Shown here piece by piece: positions 6,758 to 7,285 of a stretch of DNA of 7,285 nucleotides. This stretch comes from a bacterium. GTDB lineage: Bacteria > Patescibacteriota > WWE3 > 2-01-FULL-39-13 > JAQBTZ01. The stretch's first letter is position 1; each line of letters opens with the position of its first letter. A model generated the notes under the pieces. The model ran no database searches. It was given only the letters and a program-made list of their open reading frames with translations, and was not told the DNA's origin. Both the position numbers and the translations under genes were made by a program. The stretch covers positions 1 to 7,285 of the forward strand of contig JAQBTZ010000029.1 of the NCBI GenBank assembly GCA_027624675.1, read 5' to 3'.

Positions 6758-7285
6758 TCAAGAAACTAAACTTCTCAAAATTTCTAAGTTTTTAATATCA
6801 GGACCATTTCCTGTAAACCCAGGAACCTCTAAAATCATTGGTAAATTTTTAAATTCTTCGAAACTAAAAAATTCTTTAAAACCTTCTTTACCAATAAACC
6901 CTTCTCCTATATTTTCATGCCTATCATTTCCTGTACCTAAATCAACCTTAGAATCATTTACATGCAAACACACAGTACGATCCAAAACTTTAGTTTTCTT
7001 TAGATCATCTAAAACTTTTTGAACGCTTTCTTTTGTTCTAATATCATATCCTGATGCAAACATATGAGCAGTGTCTAAACAAACATCAACATCTACGTTA
7101 TGCTTTGACTTAAGACTAGATATAATCTCACCTATTTCCTCAAAATTAGCCCCGACCACATTAGTTTTTCCACTACTATTTTCTAAGACAAACTTAGTAT
7201 TAAAACCAGATTTTTCATAAATTTCAGCAATAGAATCAATAACTTGTTCTTTCACATTTTCAAACCCTTGCCCTAAATGACTGCC
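6758..7285 (-). CDS. nfo: Endonuclease IV (AP endonuclease, EndoIV family), 5' part beyond window
   Basis: Endonuclease IV cuts the DNA backbone 5' to abasic sites in base-excision repair, using a three-metal zinc centre in a TIM barrel. The frame is open to the window edge, so 175 C-terminal residues are visible, beginning GSHLGQGFEN; a GTG at 7255 is internal, not the start. The expected metal-ligand motifs appear in family order: the His of GSHLG, the Glu of VLENSSG, Asp and His of CLDTAH, the His of LHVNDSK, Asp and His of NDRHENIGEG, and the Glu of MILEVPG. The family usually has about 280 residues, so roughly the first 100 are outside the window. The stop is TGA. The next gene begins 58 bp downstream behind its own probable promoter, so co-transcription is possible but not required. 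No terminator is visible after the stop. Confidence 0.96.
   Translation of the reverse strand, partial: GSHLGQGFENVKEQVIDSIAEIYEKSGFNTKFVLENSSGKTNVVGANFEEIGEIISSLKSKHNVDVDVCLDTAHMFASGYDIRTKESVQKVLDDLKKTKVLDRTVCLHVNDSKVDLGTGNDRHENIGEGFIGKEGFKEFFSFEEFKNLPMILEVPGFTGNGPDIKNLEILRSLVS

Noticed and set aside
7253..7255. GTG as the start of endonuclease IV
   Set aside because: The frame continues upstream with GSHLGQGFEN, which contains a conserved metal-ligand His, so the GTG is internal and the gene is cut by the window edge.
1..7285. tRNA, rRNA, CRISPR array, insertion sequence or defence system
   Set aside because: No cloverleaf, no regularly spaced repeat, no transposase and no terminal inverted repeat is seen. 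Coding and short gaps account for the whole window.

Overview
This is an AT-rich bacterial window (roughly two thirds A+T by eye). Every supported gene lies on the minus strand, packed with 4-8 bp overlaps or gaps of at most 60 bp. The gene order, the very lean spacing and above all the membrane-anchored ClpC-like AAA+ protein suggest a Candidate Phyla Radiation / Patescibacteria genome. That placement is inference from recollected family resemblance, and no finer lineage can be assigned. RF2 is encoded, and UGA is used as a real stop (nfo and the 134-aa gene), alongside UAA and UAG. This argues against the CPR groups that read UGA as glycine.

Layout in the direction of transcription, from high to low coordinates. 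7285-6758 holds the C-terminal half of endonuclease IV (nfo), cut by the window edge. A 58-bp gap follows, with a TATAAT box placed so that transcription would start at or next to the next ATG. 6699-4165 encodes an 844-aa two-ATPase Clp-like protein with several N-terminal membrane helices. 4172-3168 is prfB (RF2), overlapping the Clp gene by 8 bp. A 60-bp gap carries an 8-bp inverted repeat and a second TATAAT box, again 6 nt from an ATG. From there runs a division/cell-wall operon: a 134-aa membrane-anchored protein (3107-2703), ftsE (2706-2029), ftsX (2036-1110) and a coiled-coil M23 peptidase-like protein (1106 past position 1, incomplete).

How the genes work together: FtsE and FtsX form the ABC-type complex that conformationally activates an extracytoplasmic coiled-coil peptidoglycan hydrolase (EnvC, PcsB and RipC in other bacteria). 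The last gene is that partner by position and architecture. The small membrane protein, translationally coupled to ftsE, is a candidate extra component. nfo, the Clp-like gene and prfB are housekeeping or quality-control genes that share direction, not an obvious pathway.

The points most worth a second look are the M23 motif order in the hydrolase (HLH before HxxxD), the apparent loss of both substrate-threading pore loops in the membrane Clp protein, and the pair of near-identical leaderless promoters.
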